Source: Pseudomonas spelaei
GTDB taxonomy: Bacteria > Pseudomonadota > Gammaproteobacteria > Pseudomonadales > Pseudomonadaceae
Reading direction: 5' to 3'
Length of the DNA stretch: 64,000 nt
Assembly: GCF_009724245.1 (NCBI RefSeq)
Contig: NZ_WNNK01000005.1
Location: forward strand, 267,855 to 331,854
Positions 1-8,799 of the stretch are shown piece by piece; the stretch's first letter is position 1, and each line of letters starts with the position of its first letter. Both the position numbers and the translations under genes were made by a program. A model generated the notes under the pieces. The model was not told the DNA's origin. It searched no databases and saw nothing but the letters and a program-made list of their open reading frames with translations.

Positions 1-294
1 CTCAACAGCGGCTCCATCGACCTCGGCGCACTGGGGGTGGTGATCCTGGCGATCATCGCCTATGCCCTGTCGATGCTCTGCTGGCTGGGCGCCCTGCGGG
101 ATCTGCCCCTGGGCCGTGCCTATTCGCTGCTGAGCATCAGTTATGCGCTGGTGTACCTGCTGGCGGCCAGCCTGCCGGTCTTCAACGAACACTTTTCATT
201 TTCTAAAACAGCGGGGGTGGCCTTGGTCATTCTCGGTGTCCTGACTATCAACTCTCGTCGTGCTAGCACCACAAGTCCCAGGAATGCCCCATGA
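1..294 (+). CDS. arnF: ArnF-like aminoarabinose-lipid flippase subunit (5' truncated by window)
   Basis: The reading frame is open from the first base, so the start lies outside the window and only about the last 97 residues are seen. They are very hydrophobic, with three apparent membrane segments and the small EamA/SMR-like look of the ArnE/ArnF pair. That pair moves 4-amino-4-deoxy-L-arabinose-undecaprenyl phosphate across the inner membrane for lipid A modification and polymyxin resistance. The stop codon overlaps the ugd start by 4 bp (ATGA), which fits the usual arn operon end arnE-arnF-ugd. ArnE and ArnF resemble each other; the choice of ArnF rests on its last position before ugd. Confidence 0.75.
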   Translation, partial: LNSGSIDLGALGVVILAIIAYALSMLCWLGALRDLPLGRAYSLLSISYALVYLLAASLPVFNEHFSFSKTAGVALVILGVLTINSRRASTTSPRNAP

Positions 295-1670
295 AAATCA
301 GTGTATTTGGTAGTGGTTACGTCGGTCTGGTACAAGCCACCGTACTGGCCGAAGTTGGTCACGATGTCATCTGCATGGATGTTGACGAGAAAAAGGTCAA
401 GCTGCTGCAGCAAGGCCACGTGAGCATTTTCGAGCCAGGGCTTGCCGCCATGGTCAAGGAAAACCTGGAGAGCAAGCGCCTGCACTTCACCTATGACGAG
501 AAACTGGCCGTCGAACATGGTGAAGTGCTGTTCATTGCCGTGGGTACGCCTTCGGATGAAGACGGTTCGGCAGACCTGAAATACGTGCTGTCGGTGGGTG
601 ATGCCGTCGCCCGTCACCGCGTCGCACCCGTCATCCTGGTGGAAAAATCAACCGTGCCCGTCGGCACCGGCGACACCCTGCGTGCGCATATGGAAAAAGC
701 CCTGCACGCGGCCGGGCGCAGCCTTGAGTTCGATATCGTCTCCAACCCGGAATTCCTCAAGGAAGGTTCGGCTGTCGCCGACTGCCGCCGTCCAGACCGT
801 ATCGTCATCGGTTGCGAGCGCGAAGAAGTGCGCGACGTGATGCGCGAACTGTATGCGCCGTTCAACCGCAACCATGACCGCATCATCTTCATGGACCTGC
901 GCAGCGCCGAGCTGACCAAGTACGCCGCCAACTGCATGCTGGCCACCAAGATCAGCTTTATCAACCAGATCGCCGAACTGGCCGAACACCTGGGTGCCGA
1001 CATCGAAGCCGTACGCCTGGGCATCGGTGCCGACACGCGCATTGGTTACCACTTTATCTACCCGGGCTGCGGCTATGGCGGCTCGTGCTTCCCCAAAGAC
1101 ATGCGCGCGCTGATCCACAGTGCCAAGGAAGCCAACTGCTCCAGCGACCTGCTGGAAGCGGTCGAGGCCATCAACCAGCGGCAGAAGAGCAAGCTGTTCG
1201 AGCGCGTCAACGCCTTCTTCAAGGGCGAACTGCGCGGCAAGACCTTCGCCCTGTGGGGTCTGGCGTTCAAGCCCAACACCGACGACATGCGCGACGCGCC
1301 CAGCCGGGTGCTGATGGAAGCCCTGTGGGCGGCCGGCGCCACTGTGCGGGCGTTTGACCCGGAAGCGATGCAGGAAACCCAGCGTTTGTACGGTGATGAC
1401 CCACGCCTGATGCTGATGGGCACGCCGGAATCGACCTTGAGCGGTTCCGACGCCTTGATCGTCTGCACCGAGTGGCAGCAATTCAAGGCGCCGGATTTCG
1501 ACTTGATTCACGAACGCCTCAAGACGCCGGTGATCTTCGACGGGCGCAACCTGTACGACGGCGAACGTCTGGCGCGTAAAGGCTTCCAGTACTTCCCGAT
1601 GGGCCGTGGCGACTCGTGCAACCTGCCTATTCCTCAACAACAATGGGTATCTGCGGTCAAGGAAGCGTAA
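291..1670 (+). CDS. ugd: UDP-glucose 6-dehydrogenase
   Basis: A 459-residue cytosolic enzyme that oxidises UDP-glucose twice with NAD to UDP-glucuronate, the precursor of aminoarabinose for lipid A. Visible features are the N-terminal Rossmann motif GSGYVG (residues 7-12), the STVPVGTG segment, the catalytic cysteine in GGSCFPKD (Cys266), and the C-terminal UDP-binding domain with [19 protein letters not shown]. Length is normal for the family. It overlaps the upstream flippase gene by 4 bp and is followed after 3 bp by a glycosyltransferase gene, so it is very likely cotranscribed with the arn operon, commonly under PmrA/PhoP-type control in pseudomonads (family knowledge). Confidence 0.95.
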   Translation: MKISVFGSGYVGLVQATVLAEVGHDVICMDVDEKKVKLLQQGHVSIFEPGLAAMVKENLESKRLHFTYDEKLAVEHGEVLFIAVGTPSDEDGSADLKYVLSVGDAVARHRVAPVILVEKSTVPVGTGDTLRAHMEKALHAAGRSLEFDIVSNPEFLKEGSAVADCRRPDRIVIGCEREEVRDVMRELYAPFNRNHDRIIFMDLRSAELTKYAANCMLATKISFINQIAELAEHLGADIEAVRLGIGADTRIGYHFIYPGCGYGGSCFPKDMRALIHSAKEANCSSDLLEAVEAINQRQKSKLFERVNAFFKGELRGKTFALWGLAFKPNTDDMRDAPSRVLMEALWAAGATVRAFDPEAMQETQRLYGDDPRLMLMGTPESTLSGSDALIVCTEWQQFKAPDFDLIHERLKTPVIFDGRNLYDGERLARKGFQYFPMGRGDSCNLPIPQQQWVSAVKEA

Positions 1671-1673
1671 AAC

Positions 1674-3296
1674 GTGGATAAAGCTCTCCAGCCCCTGCTC
1701 AGTCCGACAATTCGCCGACACTCGCTGGGGCTGGGGCTCCTGGCGTTGGTCCTGTTTGTGGCCGGCAATTGGCACCAGGCGATCATCGGCTTTGATTCAC
1801 GCTTCGTGCTCTTCGCCCAGGAAATGCTGCGCCATGGGCCGGGGTTTTTCCCCACCACCTATGGGCAGCCCTATGCCGACTACTCGGCGACTTCGACTCT
1901 GCTGGTCTGGTTACTGTCACTGCCGTTGGGTGAAGTAACCAGCTTCACCGCGTGGTTGCCGACAGCAATCGCTTCGGCCGTGATCGTGATACTGATCTAC
2001 CGGCTGACGGCGCCCTACTCCCAGCGCTGGGCGTTGCTGAGCGTTGCATTGCTATTGCTCAGCAGTACCTTCATCAGCGAAACCCGTGCGGTGTCGCTCG
2101 ACCAGATGCTGGCCGCCGTGGCCCTGACCGTGTTTTACCTGGGTTATGCCCATGATCACTTCGGTGCCAGCAAACGTCTGCACTGGCTATTGCTGCTGGT
2201 GATTCTGGGGTTTGCGATTCGGGGCCCCATCGGCCTGGTGATTCCGACGGGCATGCTCTGCAGCTATTACCTGATCAATCGGCAGTGGCGCCAACTGTTC
2301 ACCTTCGGCCTGTTGGCCCTGGCGTTGCTGGTGGCGTGTATCGGCCTCTTGCTCTTGCTGGCCAAGCTCAGCGGCGGTGAACCGTTCATGCAGGAAGTCA
2401 TCCGCATGCAGTTCCTCGGCCGCATGGATGGCACCGAAGGCGCGAGCCCGTTGCTGTATTACTTCACCAGTTCCATGGGCAACTATGCCCTGGCCTATCC
2501 CATGGCGATATTGGTGCTGGTTGCCATACTGGTGGGTGGTCGTCGTCCGGTGGATCCTGCCCTGCAACTGGTGCTGTATTGCGCCGCTGCCGGTTTGATC
2601 GTGATGATTGGCCTGTCGGTTCCGCAGGCGAAAAAAGCCCGCTACGTGCTGCCGATGTTGCCCATGGCGGCGATCATTGCGGCGTATCCGTTCCAGGTGA
2701 CTCGGGGACGGTTGTTCGCCTGTCTGCGAGTCCTGATGCTGGGGCTCTGGACGCTGATCCCGGGATTGCTGATCGTGGGCCTGTTCGTGGCTCGTAATCG
2801 TTTCGCCAAGGACTTGGGCAGCCTCAATCCGATCTTCGGGATACTGATCGCGCTTCAGGTCCTGAGCCTGGGGTTGCTGTTCAAGCAGCGCCTGCGCTAC
2901 CTGGGCCCGGCCTTCGCTGCGGTGCTGGCGGTATGGGCCACCTATATCGTGATGGTCGAGCCGCTGCAGCGCAGTCTGTATGACACTCGCACCTTTACGG
3001 TTCAGGCGCATACGCTGATCAAGGAGCAACCGGCGCCAATCGTGCTGCATGCGTTGGGCAAAGACGCGAAAGCGATCAAGTTCATGGTTAACCTTGATTG
3101 TGACCGAGTGCCGCTGTTTACCCAGCAGCCTGGCGATCTGGCGCCGATACAGGCACCCGCCTGGTTGGTGATGAGTCAGGCTGACTTTGAAGCCTTGACC
3201 GATCCGCGCCTGCGTTCGTTGTCTCCGGTGCTGATTGGGCAGTTTGACAAGAACCCTTATGTGCTTGTGCATCTGGTCAAGGCTTCCCAGCCTTAA
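1674..3296 (+). CDS. ArnT-like family 39 glycosyltransferase, integral membrane
   Basis: A 540-residue polytopic membrane protein starting at GTG three bases after the ugd stop. About ten hydrophobic segments are followed by a soluble C-terminal region. The first periplasmic loop carries FDSRFVLFAQEMLRHG and YGQPYADYSATSTLLVW, the layout of the ArnT/PMT family, which uses undecaprenyl-phosphate sugars as donors. A canonical arnT is expected further upstream in the arn operon, outside the window, so this is probably a paralogue working on lipid A or another envelope glycan. The acceptor is not predictable from sequence. Its position as the last gene of the arn-ugd operon suggests co-regulation with lipid A modification. 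Confidence 0.75.
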   Translation: MDKALQPLLSPTIRRHSLGLGLLALVLFVAGNWHQAIIGFDSRFVLFAQEMLRHGPGFFPTTYGQPYADYSATSTLLVWLLSLPLGEVTSFTAWLPTAIASAVIVILIYRLTAPYSQRWALLSVALLLLSSTFISETRAVSLDQMLAAVALTVFYLGYAHDHFGASKRLHWLLLLVILGFAIRGPIGLVIPTGMLCSYYLINRQWRQLFTFGLLALALLVACIGLLLLLAKLSGGEPFMQEVIRMQFLGRMDGTEGASPLLYYFTSSMGNYALAYPMAILVLVAILVGGRRPVDPALQLVLYCAAAGLIVMIGLSVPQAKKARYVLPMLPMAAIIAAYPFQVTRGRLFACLRVLMLGLWTLIPGLLIVGLFVARNRFAKDLGSLNPIFGILIALQVLSLGLLFKQRLRYLGPAFAAVLAVWATYIVMVEPLQRSLYDTRTFTVQAHTLIKEQPAPIVLHALGKDAKAIKFMVNLDCDRVPLFTQQPGDLAPIQAPAWLVMSQADFEALTDPRLRSLSPVLIGQFDKNPYVLVHLVKASQP

Positions 3297-3346
3297 TGCC
3301 ATTGCCTGTCGTCACTGGATCTTCTGAGGGAGCCCGCCGAATTCAT

Positions 3347-3369
3347 AAAAACCGTACGTTGAGGTTTTT
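3347..3369 (+). terminator. Weak intrinsic terminator after the arn operon
   Basis: AAAAACC pairs with GGTTTTT across a 9-nt loop, ending in a T run. The stem is A/T-rich and therefore weak. It lies about 50 bp after the glycosyltransferase stop. Confidence 0.4.
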
Positions 3370-3464
3370 CGATCAGTCACAGGGGCTGATCCTCGGGCTC
3401 TGCGGTACGCCGAAATGAAGGAAATTTAGGACATTGACACGGCAGGCCTTGTCCAACCCATGCA

Positions 3465-3740
3465 TTATCGATCTTCGCGTGTGTGCCACAGGCGCAGTAG
3501 ATAGAGGGTGGAGCCCTGAATTTCGTAACGTAGCTCGTAGTGGCCGATCTGAATTCGACGCACATCACGTGGATCGAACTCTTCCAACCGTTCGCCAATA
3601 CGCGGGTTAGCCAGCAGCGTGGAAGGCGCGGCTGTGAGTTGCTGCACTGTTCGTGCGGCGGCGGGCTGATTCACCGACGCAAGAAACTCGTAAAGCCGGG
3701 CAATGTCGCAAAGCGCCCTGCTTGTCCACTTCAACTCCAT
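3465..3740 (-). CDS. RelE/ParE-family toxin
   Basis: A 91-residue basic protein with the RelE/ParE fold signature: N-terminal WTSRALCDIARLYEFLA helix, central NPRIGERLEEFDPRDVRRIQIG and the terminal strands YELRYEIQGSTLYLLRLWHTRE. Toxins of this family cleave ribosome-bound mRNA or inhibit gyrase; which applies cannot be told here. It starts inside the end of the upstream antitoxin gene (about 10 bp overlap), the normal antitoxin-first arrangement with translational coupling. Length is typical. The pair sits alone between the arn operon and unrelated genes, so it is probably a mobile cassette. Confidence 0.85.
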   Translation of the reverse strand: MELKWTSRALCDIARLYEFLASVNQPAAARTVQQLTAAPSTLLANPRIGERLEEFDPRDVRRIQIGHYELRYEIQGSTLYLLRLWHTREDR

Positions 3741-4012
3741 CCGCGCGGTACCGGCAGCGGAGTGTCGGTGCTGAGGCTATCAGCCCAGGCCTGGACAGCT
3801 TGGTGGTCAATCACCCGACCCGCGTCAACATCGGCCAAGGCCTCATGGGTCAGGCGACTACGCTCTTCTTCCTGGTCTATCCAGGCGGACAGAGCCTGCT
3901 TGACGATCCAGTTTTTGGAGCGTTCCAGACGCTCTGCCATCAAATCGACCTTCTCAGCCAGTTGCACAGGGACGTGAGCCGTGACGGATCGGGTCTTGGC
4001 GGTAGTAGCCAT
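3731..4012 (-). CDS. CopG/ribbon-helix-helix antitoxin
   Basis: A 93-residue protein with an N-terminal ribbon-helix-helix domain (TRSVTAHVPVQLAEKVDLMAERLERSKNWIVKQAL) and an acidic C-terminal tail expected to wrap the toxin. I chose the ATG at 4012 because GGAG lies 8 nt upstream of it. The ATG at 4018 is only 2 nt from the same site, and the longest reading to 4063 has no ribosome-binding site. It should bind its own promoter and neutralise the downstream toxin. It overlaps the toxin gene by about 10 bp. Confidence 0.85.
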   Translation of the reverse strand: MATTAKTRSVTAHVPVQLAEKVDLMAERLERSKNWIVKQALSAWIDQEEERSRLTHEALADVDAGRVIDHQAVQAWADSLSTDTPLPVPRGWS

Positions 4013-4553
4013 GATCATTACTCCAACGCTGTGAAATGCTATTTGTGTGAACGCGGGCGCCAAACGGGTGCGGCGTTCGCAAGCGTCATAGACCGTTGCC
4101 TATCAATTTCAGAGGCAGGCATGGCCCAAAAACAGGGTAATGGGACACCCTGCATTAGCCTGGAGCAGGAGTATGGTTTGTTTAGCCACACATATATCCG
4201 CGCTTCATCTTTTTTCCAGGCACCTCTACGATTCAAACATAATCATAGTTAATAAGCCTGAGTCGTCAAGCCCTGCCGTCAGGTATTGAGTGGGTGGCTC
4301 GGCAGGTTCAGACGGCGCCCGAAATGGGGTTAAGTACGGTGAGCGCGATTTTTCCGAATTCTGCGGGTTCCCCTTCTTGCATCCAGTGGTGGCAAGCCCG
4401 GGAATACTCCTACGCATCTATCCGTAATCGCCCGTAAGCCCCCCTCTTCCTGCATTTGGATCCCACTTGTAGACTCTTCTTCCACTGCATCTATTTAATT
4501 GGCACCTGCCGCCTGGCCACTCCACATACCGATGCTGATCAGAGGAATAGTTC
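4013..4553. other. Gene-poor stretch upstream of the toxin-antitoxin operon
   Basis: About 540 bp without a convincing gene. Two minus-strand open frames (4039-4236 and 4226-4417) lack ribosome-binding sites and family features. The part nearest the antitoxin should hold the toxin-antitoxin promoter. I found no strong hairpin or long repeat. Confidence 0.5.
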
Positions 4554-4778
4554 GTGGCTGATAAGCAACCGCCTGACCCTGCCCGCGCAGGCTACTTGCC
4601 GATCCCCGTTCCGGACATGGACCGCTTGATGGAGCTGCGTGATGCGCTGGTCGCGCTGAAGGGACCGTTGGCCAATGAGCCTGGCTGGCGTGAAAACCTT
4701 CTTGAGCGGCTGTTCAACGCTGACACCGATGACCGGGTCCTGGGAAAGCCCGACAGCTCTCTTACCCGAACGAATTAA
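4554..4778 (+). CDS. Small protein of unknown function
   Basis: A 74-residue soluble, proline-rich, acidic protein. It starts at GTG with AGAGGA upstream. The N-terminal part (residues 5-20) is rich in proline; residues 22-55 look helical (MDRLMELRDALVALKGPL and WRENLLERLFNA). I do not recognise a family. A terminator hairpin at 4879-4916 separates it from the downstream HPP gene, so it is probably a monocistronic unit. It could be spurious, but the start context and the lack of a better frame support it. Confidence 0.5.
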   Translation: MADKQPPDPARAGYLPIPVPDMDRLMELRDALVALKGPLANEPGWRENLLERLFNADTDDRVLGKPDSSLTRTN

Positions 4779-4878
4779 CTGCAAAATTACTGTATTCAAC
4801 CTGCATTAATATGCATTGGCGAGGTATCGATCAGATCGGCACACTGCGCTGGTTCCTCCCCCAAATGCAGGAACTTTC

Positions 4879-4916
4879 GAAGGGCTTTCCGGGAAACCAG
4901 ATGAGCCCTTCTTTTT
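4879..4916 (+). terminator. Intrinsic terminator before the HPP gene
   Basis: GAAGGGCT (4879-4886) pairs perfectly with AGCCCTTC (4904-4911), followed directly by TTTTT. The loop holds TTTCC/GGAAA, which can pair further. It ends the 4554-4778 unit or acts as an attenuator for the HPP gene 35 bp downstream. Confidence 0.65.
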
Positions 4917-4950
4917 GCCCGCTTTTTATTACCGTCTGGATCGTCTTTTA

Positions 4951-5664
4951 ATGCTTGCTCGCTGGTTACCCGCTGCTATCAACACCCGTCCCGCCGAATG
5001 GAGTCGTGCCGCCCTGGGCATGGCATTGGGCACCCTGTTCAGTGTCTGGGTCTGTGCCCAGGTGTTTGGCATGGATGTCGCCTTGCACCTGGTGGGGCCC
5101 CTTGGGGCTTCGGCGGTGCTGCTGTTTGCCGTATCGTCCGGGGCGCTGGCCCAGCCTTGGTCGATCATCGGCAGCTATTTATGCGCAGGTGTGACTGCGC
5201 TGCTGGTGGCACAGGTCCTGGGCCGAACACTGGGCAGTGCTTGTCTGGCAGCCGGCATGGCGCTGATCCTGATGTGCTGGCTGCGCTGCCTGCATCCGCC
5301 GGCCGGAGCGCTGGCGTTGACCCTGGTACTGGCGGATCCCGCAACCATCGCCTTGCAATGGCGGGAAATCGGCCCTGTCATGTTCGGCGCCAGTACGTTA
5401 CTGCTGACAGCCCTCGCCTATAACAATTTGACCCGTACCCGCTACCCTAAAGGCGTGGCTGAACCCGCTGCGCAAGCCTTCGTCTCCACCTCGGCGCAAA
5501 ACCCTGCCATCTGCGCCGACGACCTGAAACAGGCACTGGCAGAGATGGAGCAGTTCTTTGACGTCACGCCACAGGAATTGGAACAATTGATCCAGGCCAG
5601 TGAACGTCATGCCCGCCGCAGAAGCATCAGCGCCGTACTGGCAGGTGCGCCTGAGCACCGTTAG
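4951..5664 (+). CDS. HPP-family integral membrane protein
   Basis: A 237-residue protein. Residues 1-165 form four or more membrane segments with the HPP hallmark LRCLHPPAGALALTL; the C-terminal 70 residues are soluble with a charged helix (DDLKQALAEMEQFFDVTPQELEQLIQASERHARR). HPP proteins are inner-membrane proteins; some plant and cyanobacterial members transport nitrite, but the substrate here is unknown. I chose ATG 4951. The frame stays open upstream to a TTG at 4816, but that extension would be translated through the terminator hairpin at 4879-4916. No strong ribosome-binding site is seen before 4951, so the start is less certain than the family. Confidence 0.75.
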   Translation: MLARWLPAAINTRPAEWSRAALGMALGTLFSVWVCAQVFGMDVALHLVGPLGASAVLLFAVSSGALAQPWSIIGSYLCAGVTALLVAQVLGRTLGSACLAAGMALILMCWLRCLHPPAGALALTLVLADPATIALQWREIGPVMFGASTLLLTALAYNNLTRTRYPKGVAEPAAQAFVSTSAQNPAICADDLKQALAEMEQFFDVTPQELEQLIQASERHARRRSISAVLAGAPEHR

Positions 5665-5791
5665 CCCGGAAAAAACCGGTACGGCGGGCACTGCAAAAAT
5701 GCACACCTGACCTGCACATTTCAGCGTTGTACTTGGCAAATTTGCACTGGTACGATCGCGAGATAGTTCGTCCGCGAACATCTTGATAAAG

Positions 5792-5799
5792 AACAATAA
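5792..5799 (+). promoter_or_regulatory. Crc/Hfq-type catabolite repression motif
   Basis: AACAATAA fits the AAYAAYAA consensus of Hfq/Crc targets. It lies 5 nt before the ribosome-binding site AGGGAG of the acyl-CoA hydrolase gene, where Hfq/Crc binding would block translation. Confidence 0.45.
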
Positions 5800-5815
5800 A
5801 AGCAGGGAGTTAGAG

Positions 5816-6922
5816 ATGACTGCTCAGGTTCCATCCGAGGCAACTCGCCGCCCCGGGATTCTTCAGGACGACGTCCTGGCCGAGGTCCGCAACCATATTG
5901 GTCACCTGACCCTCAATCGTCCCGTTGGCCTGAACGCCATTACACTGGATATGGTCCGCAGCCTTGCCAGGCATTTGCGAACCTGGGCCGATGACCCAAA
6001 GGTGCATGCGGTTGTACTGCGGGGCGCCGGTGAGAAAGCCTTCTGCGCGGGCGGCGACATTCGCTCGTTGTACGACAGCTACAAAAGCGGTGACAGCCTG
6101 CATGAAGACTTCTTCGTCGAGGAATACGCCCTCGACCTGATGATTCATCACTACCGCAAGCCCGTACTGGCACTGATGGACGGTTTTGTCCTGGGCGGCG
6201 GGATGGGCCTGGTGCAAGGCGCGGACTTGCGGTTAGTCACTGAGCGTAGCCGCCTGGCGATGCCGGAAGTGGCCATCGGTTATTTCCCGGATGTCGGTGG
6301 CAGTTACTTCCTGTCGCGCATCCCTGGTGAACTGGGGACCTACCTGGGCGTGACCGGCGCTCAGATCCGCGCCGCCGATGCGTTGTACTGTGGATTGGCG
6401 GACTGGTACCTGGACAGCGCCAGGCTGGTTGACCTGGACCACAAACTCGATCATCTGAAATGGCAGGGTTCTCCCCTCAAGGACTTGCAGGGTCTCCTGG
6501 CCAAACTCGCCGTACAGCAACTGCCCGATGCTCCGCTGGCACTGCTGCGCCCGTCTATTGATCATTTTTTTGCCCTGCCTGATGTCCCCAGCATCGTTGA
6601 ACAGCTGCAACAAGTCACCGTTGCCGACAGCCATGAATGGGCACTGAGCACCGCCAGATTGATGCAAACCCGCTCCCCTCTGGCCATGGCTGTCACTTTG
6701 GAAATGCTTCGGCGCGGGCGTCACCTGCCCCTGGAAAACTGCTTCGCACTGGAGCTGCATCTGGACCGCCAGTGGTTTGACCGGGGCGACCTTATCGAAG
6801 GCATACGCGCGCTGCTGATCGACAAGGACAAAACCCCACGCTGGAACCCACCGACACTCCAGGCGCTGGACGCCGCCCATGTCGAAAGCTTCTTCAGCGC
6901 CTTCGACCAGAACGGGAACTAA
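5816..6922 (+). CDS. 3-hydroxyisobutyryl-CoA hydrolase-like crotonase
   Basis: A 368-residue enoyl-CoA hydratase/isomerase-superfamily enzyme. The family features are the CoA-binding stretch AFCAGGDIRSLY, the oxyanion-hole GGGMGLVQGADLR and the hydrolase-type active site MPEVAIGYFPDVGGSYFLSR with its glutamate, plus a C-terminal helical domain that simple hydratases lack. These point to hydrolysis of 3-hydroxyisobutyryl-CoA in valine breakdown. The start at 5816 has AGGGAG upstream; the longer TTG reading to 5783 was rejected. An acyl-CoA dehydrogenase follows after 3 bp, supporting a branched-chain acyl-CoA degradation operon. Other short hydroxyacyl-CoA substrates cannot be excluded. Confidence 0.85.
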   Translation: MTAQVPSEATRRPGILQDDVLAEVRNHIGHLTLNRPVGLNAITLDMVRSLARHLRTWADDPKVHAVVLRGAGEKAFCAGGDIRSLYDSYKSGDSLHEDFFVEEYALDLMIHHYRKPVLALMDGFVLGGGMGLVQGADLRLVTERSRLAMPEVAIGYFPDVGGSYFLSRIPGELGTYLGVTGAQIRAADALYCGLADWYLDSARLVDLDHKLDHLKWQGSPLKDLQGLLAKLAVQQLPDAPLALLRPSIDHFFALPDVPSIVEQLQQVTVADSHEWALSTARLMQTRSPLAMAVTLEMLRRGRHLPLENCFALELHLDRQWFDRGDLIEGIRALLIDKDKTPRWNPPTLQALDAAHVESFFSAFDQNGN

Positions 6923-6925
6923 GCC

Positions 6926-8077
6926 ATGCAAGATATTGAACTGACTGAAGAACAAGTCATGATCCGCGACATGGCCCGAGACTTTGCCCGTGGCGAAATC
7001 GCGCCTTATGCCCAGGCCTGGGAAAAAGCCGGCTGGATTGACGATACCCTGGTGTCGAAGATGGGTGAGCTGGGCCTGTTGGGCATGGTTGTCCCCGAAG
7101 AATGGGGCGGGACCTACGTCGACTACGTGGCCTATGCACTGGCCGTGGAGGAGATCTCTGCGGGCGATGGTGCTACCGGCGCACTGATGAGTATCCACAA
7201 TTCAGTGGGTTGCGGGCCAATCCTTAACTACGGCTCAACAGAGCAGAAACAAACCTGGCTGGCGGACCTGGCCAGCGGGCAAGCCATCGGCTGCTTCTGC
7301 CTGACCGAGCCCCAGGCGGGTTCCGAAGCCCATAACCTGCGCACCCGCGCCGAACTCAAGGACGGCCAATGGGTGATCAACGGCGCCAAGCAATTTGTCA
7401 GCAACGGCAAACGGGCCAAGCTGGCCATCGTGTTTGCGGTCACCGACCCGGAGCTGGGCAAGAAAGGCCTCTCCGCGTTCCTGGTGCCCACCAACACCCC
7501 GGGCTTCGTGGTGGACCGCACGGAGCACAAAATGGGCATCCGCGCCTCGGATACCTGCGCCGTTACCCTCAATCAATGCACAGTGCCTGAAGCCAACCTG
7601 CTGGGAGAGCGCGGCAAGGGCCTGGCCATCGCCCTGTCCAACCTGGAAGGCGGCCGTATCGGGATTGCCGCCCAAGCCCTGGGCATCGCGCGCGCGGCGT
7701 TTGAAGCGGCACTCGCCTACGCCCGAGACCGTGTCCAGTTCGACAAGGCCATTATCGAGCACCAGAGCGTGGCCAATCTGCTGGCCGACATGCAAACCCG
7801 CCTGAACGCCGCGCGCTTGCTGATCCTGCATGCGGCACGACTGCGCAGTGCCGGTAAACCCTGCCTGTCGGAAGCCTCACAGGCCAAGTTGTTCGCTTCG
7901 GAAATGGCAGAAAAAGTCTGCTCGTCGGCGATGCAGATTCATGGCGGATATGGCTATCTGGAAGATTATCCGGTGGAGCGTTACTACCGGGATGCACGAA
8001 TTACCCAGATTTATGAAGGAACCAGCGAGATTCAGCGGATGGTGATTGCCAGAGAGTTAAAGAACTATCAGTTGTAA
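6926..8077 (+). CDS. Acyl-CoA dehydrogenase (isobutyryl-CoA/short-branched type)
   Basis: A 383-residue FAD enzyme with the normal order: helical N-terminus ([17 protein letters not shown]), beta domain with [13 protein letters not shown], and C-terminal helices with [34 protein letters not shown]. The catalytic base is Glu364 in YEGTSEI. Coupling by 3 bp to the upstream 3-hydroxyisobutyryl-CoA hydrolase suggests isobutyryl-CoA or a related branched substrate, with electrons passed to ETF. Substrate choice is inferred from context only. Confidence 0.9.
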   Translation: MQDIELTEEQVMIRDMARDFARGEIAPYAQAWEKAGWIDDTLVSKMGELGLLGMVVPEEWGGTYVDYVAYALAVEEISAGDGATGALMSIHNSVGCGPILNYGSTEQKQTWLADLASGQAIGCFCLTEPQAGSEAHNLRTRAELKDGQWVINGAKQFVSNGKRAKLAIVFAVTDPELGKKGLSAFLVPTNTPGFVVDRTEHKMGIRASDTCAVTLNQCTVPEANLLGERGKGLAIALSNLEGGRIGIAAQALGIARAAFEAALAYARDRVQFDKAIIEHQSVANLLADMQTRLNAARLLILHAARLRSAGKPCLSEASQAKLFASEMAEKVCSSAMQIHGGYGYLEDYPVERYYRDARITQIYEGTSEIQRMVIARELKNYQL

Positions 8078-8103
8078 GAGGTCCGCTGAGAAATACCCTG
8101 GAG

Positions 8104-8126
8104 ACTCCCGTGCGTTGTTCGGGAGT
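8104..8126. terminator. Hairpin after the acyl-CoA operon
   Basis: ACTCCCG (8104-8110) pairs with CGGGAGT (8120-8126) around a 9-nt loop. There is no clear T run, so it may be an mRNA 3' stabiliser or a weak terminator. Confidence 0.4.
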
Positions 8127-8179
8127 ACGACTATTCTGACAGATCCTAGTGCCCAGTCTCGCCACACAGGAGGTGTGTC

Positions 8180-8635
8180 ATGCATGCTATTGAGCACCCG
8201 ATCCGCCTTGAGCGGATCACTCAGGAACGTTATATCCAGGCCCCCATCGAAGACGTCTACGACTACGTGACCCAACCGGATCGCTGGCATGAGTGGCATC
8301 CGACGTCACTGAGTGCCGAGACGGGTGTCAGTGGTTCATTGCCCGCTGGCCATCGCTTCACTGAAATCATCGACCTGTTGGGCGTGCGCATGCCCATGAG
8401 CTACCGCGTGCAAGTCGCCTCACGCCCCAGGGAGTTCAAGACAGCTTTCACCTCCCAGGCAGTGGATGGCTGTATTCACTACCTCTTACAGGAACAGGGC
8501 GGCGGCACGCTGTTCAGGCGTGTCCTTTCCTATGAAACAGAGTTACAACTCACGACCCTGCATGAGCGCATCGTCGAGCTATCGAATAAGGCCCTGGACC
8601 AGCTCAAACAGCGCCTGGAAACGCCCTCCATCTGA
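8180..8635 (+). CDS. SRPBCC (START-like) superfamily protein
   Basis: A 151-residue soluble protein of the polyketide cyclase/SRPBCC type. The N-terminal strand and helix (RITQERYIQAPIEDVYDYV, then PDRWHEWHP) and the C-terminal long helix (LHERIVELSNKALDQLKQRLE) are typical of the ligand-cavity fold. AGGAGG-like sequence sits just before the ATG. The ligand is unknown. It stands alone between the acyl-CoA operon and the DUF411 gene. Confidence 0.75.
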   Translation: MHAIEHPIRLERITQERYIQAPIEDVYDYVTQPDRWHEWHPTSLSAETGVSGSLPAGHRFTEIIDLLGVRMPMSYRVQVASRPREFKTAFTSQAVDGCIHYLLQEQGGGTLFRRVLSYETELQLTTLHERIVELSNKALDQLKQRLETPSI

Positions 8636-8662
8636 CAAAATCGTCATCTGCCCCTCAACTTG

Positions 8663-8706
8663 TCGACAGCTCTGGACGTTAAGTTCCAACGTTTCAGAGT
8701 TGTCGA
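8663..8706. promoter_or_regulatory. Long imperfect inverted repeat overlapping a promoter
   Basis: Left arm 8663-8680 and right arm 8688-8706 pair almost completely (TCGACAGCTCTG against CAGAGTTGTCGA, plus ACGTT/AACGT); the mismatches would be G-U in RNA. A perfect TATAAT lies at 8714-8719, with a poor -35 (GTTTCA, 8691-8696) inside the right arm. It is either an operator for the DUF411 gene or a hairpin ending the upstream unit. Confidence 0.45.
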
Positions 8707-8713
8707 GCCTTCG

Positions 8714-8719
8714 TATAAT
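8714..8719 (+). promoter_or_regulatory. Consensus -10 box upstream of the DUF411 gene
   Basis: TATAAT, 80 bp before the DUF411 start. The best -35 at 17-bp spacing is the weak GTTTCA, as expected of an activated promoter. Confidence 0.4.
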
Positions 8720-8799
8720 TTCGAAACACAACGGAAAAACTTGCTTGTCAAAAGCAGGGAGAATGCCTGCCTATTGCCCCGCGCCTGATGAGATGACTG

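Noticed and set aside
4816..4950. N-terminal extension of the HPP protein from TTG 4816
   Set aside because: It would be translated through a clear terminator hairpin and lacks membrane or family character.
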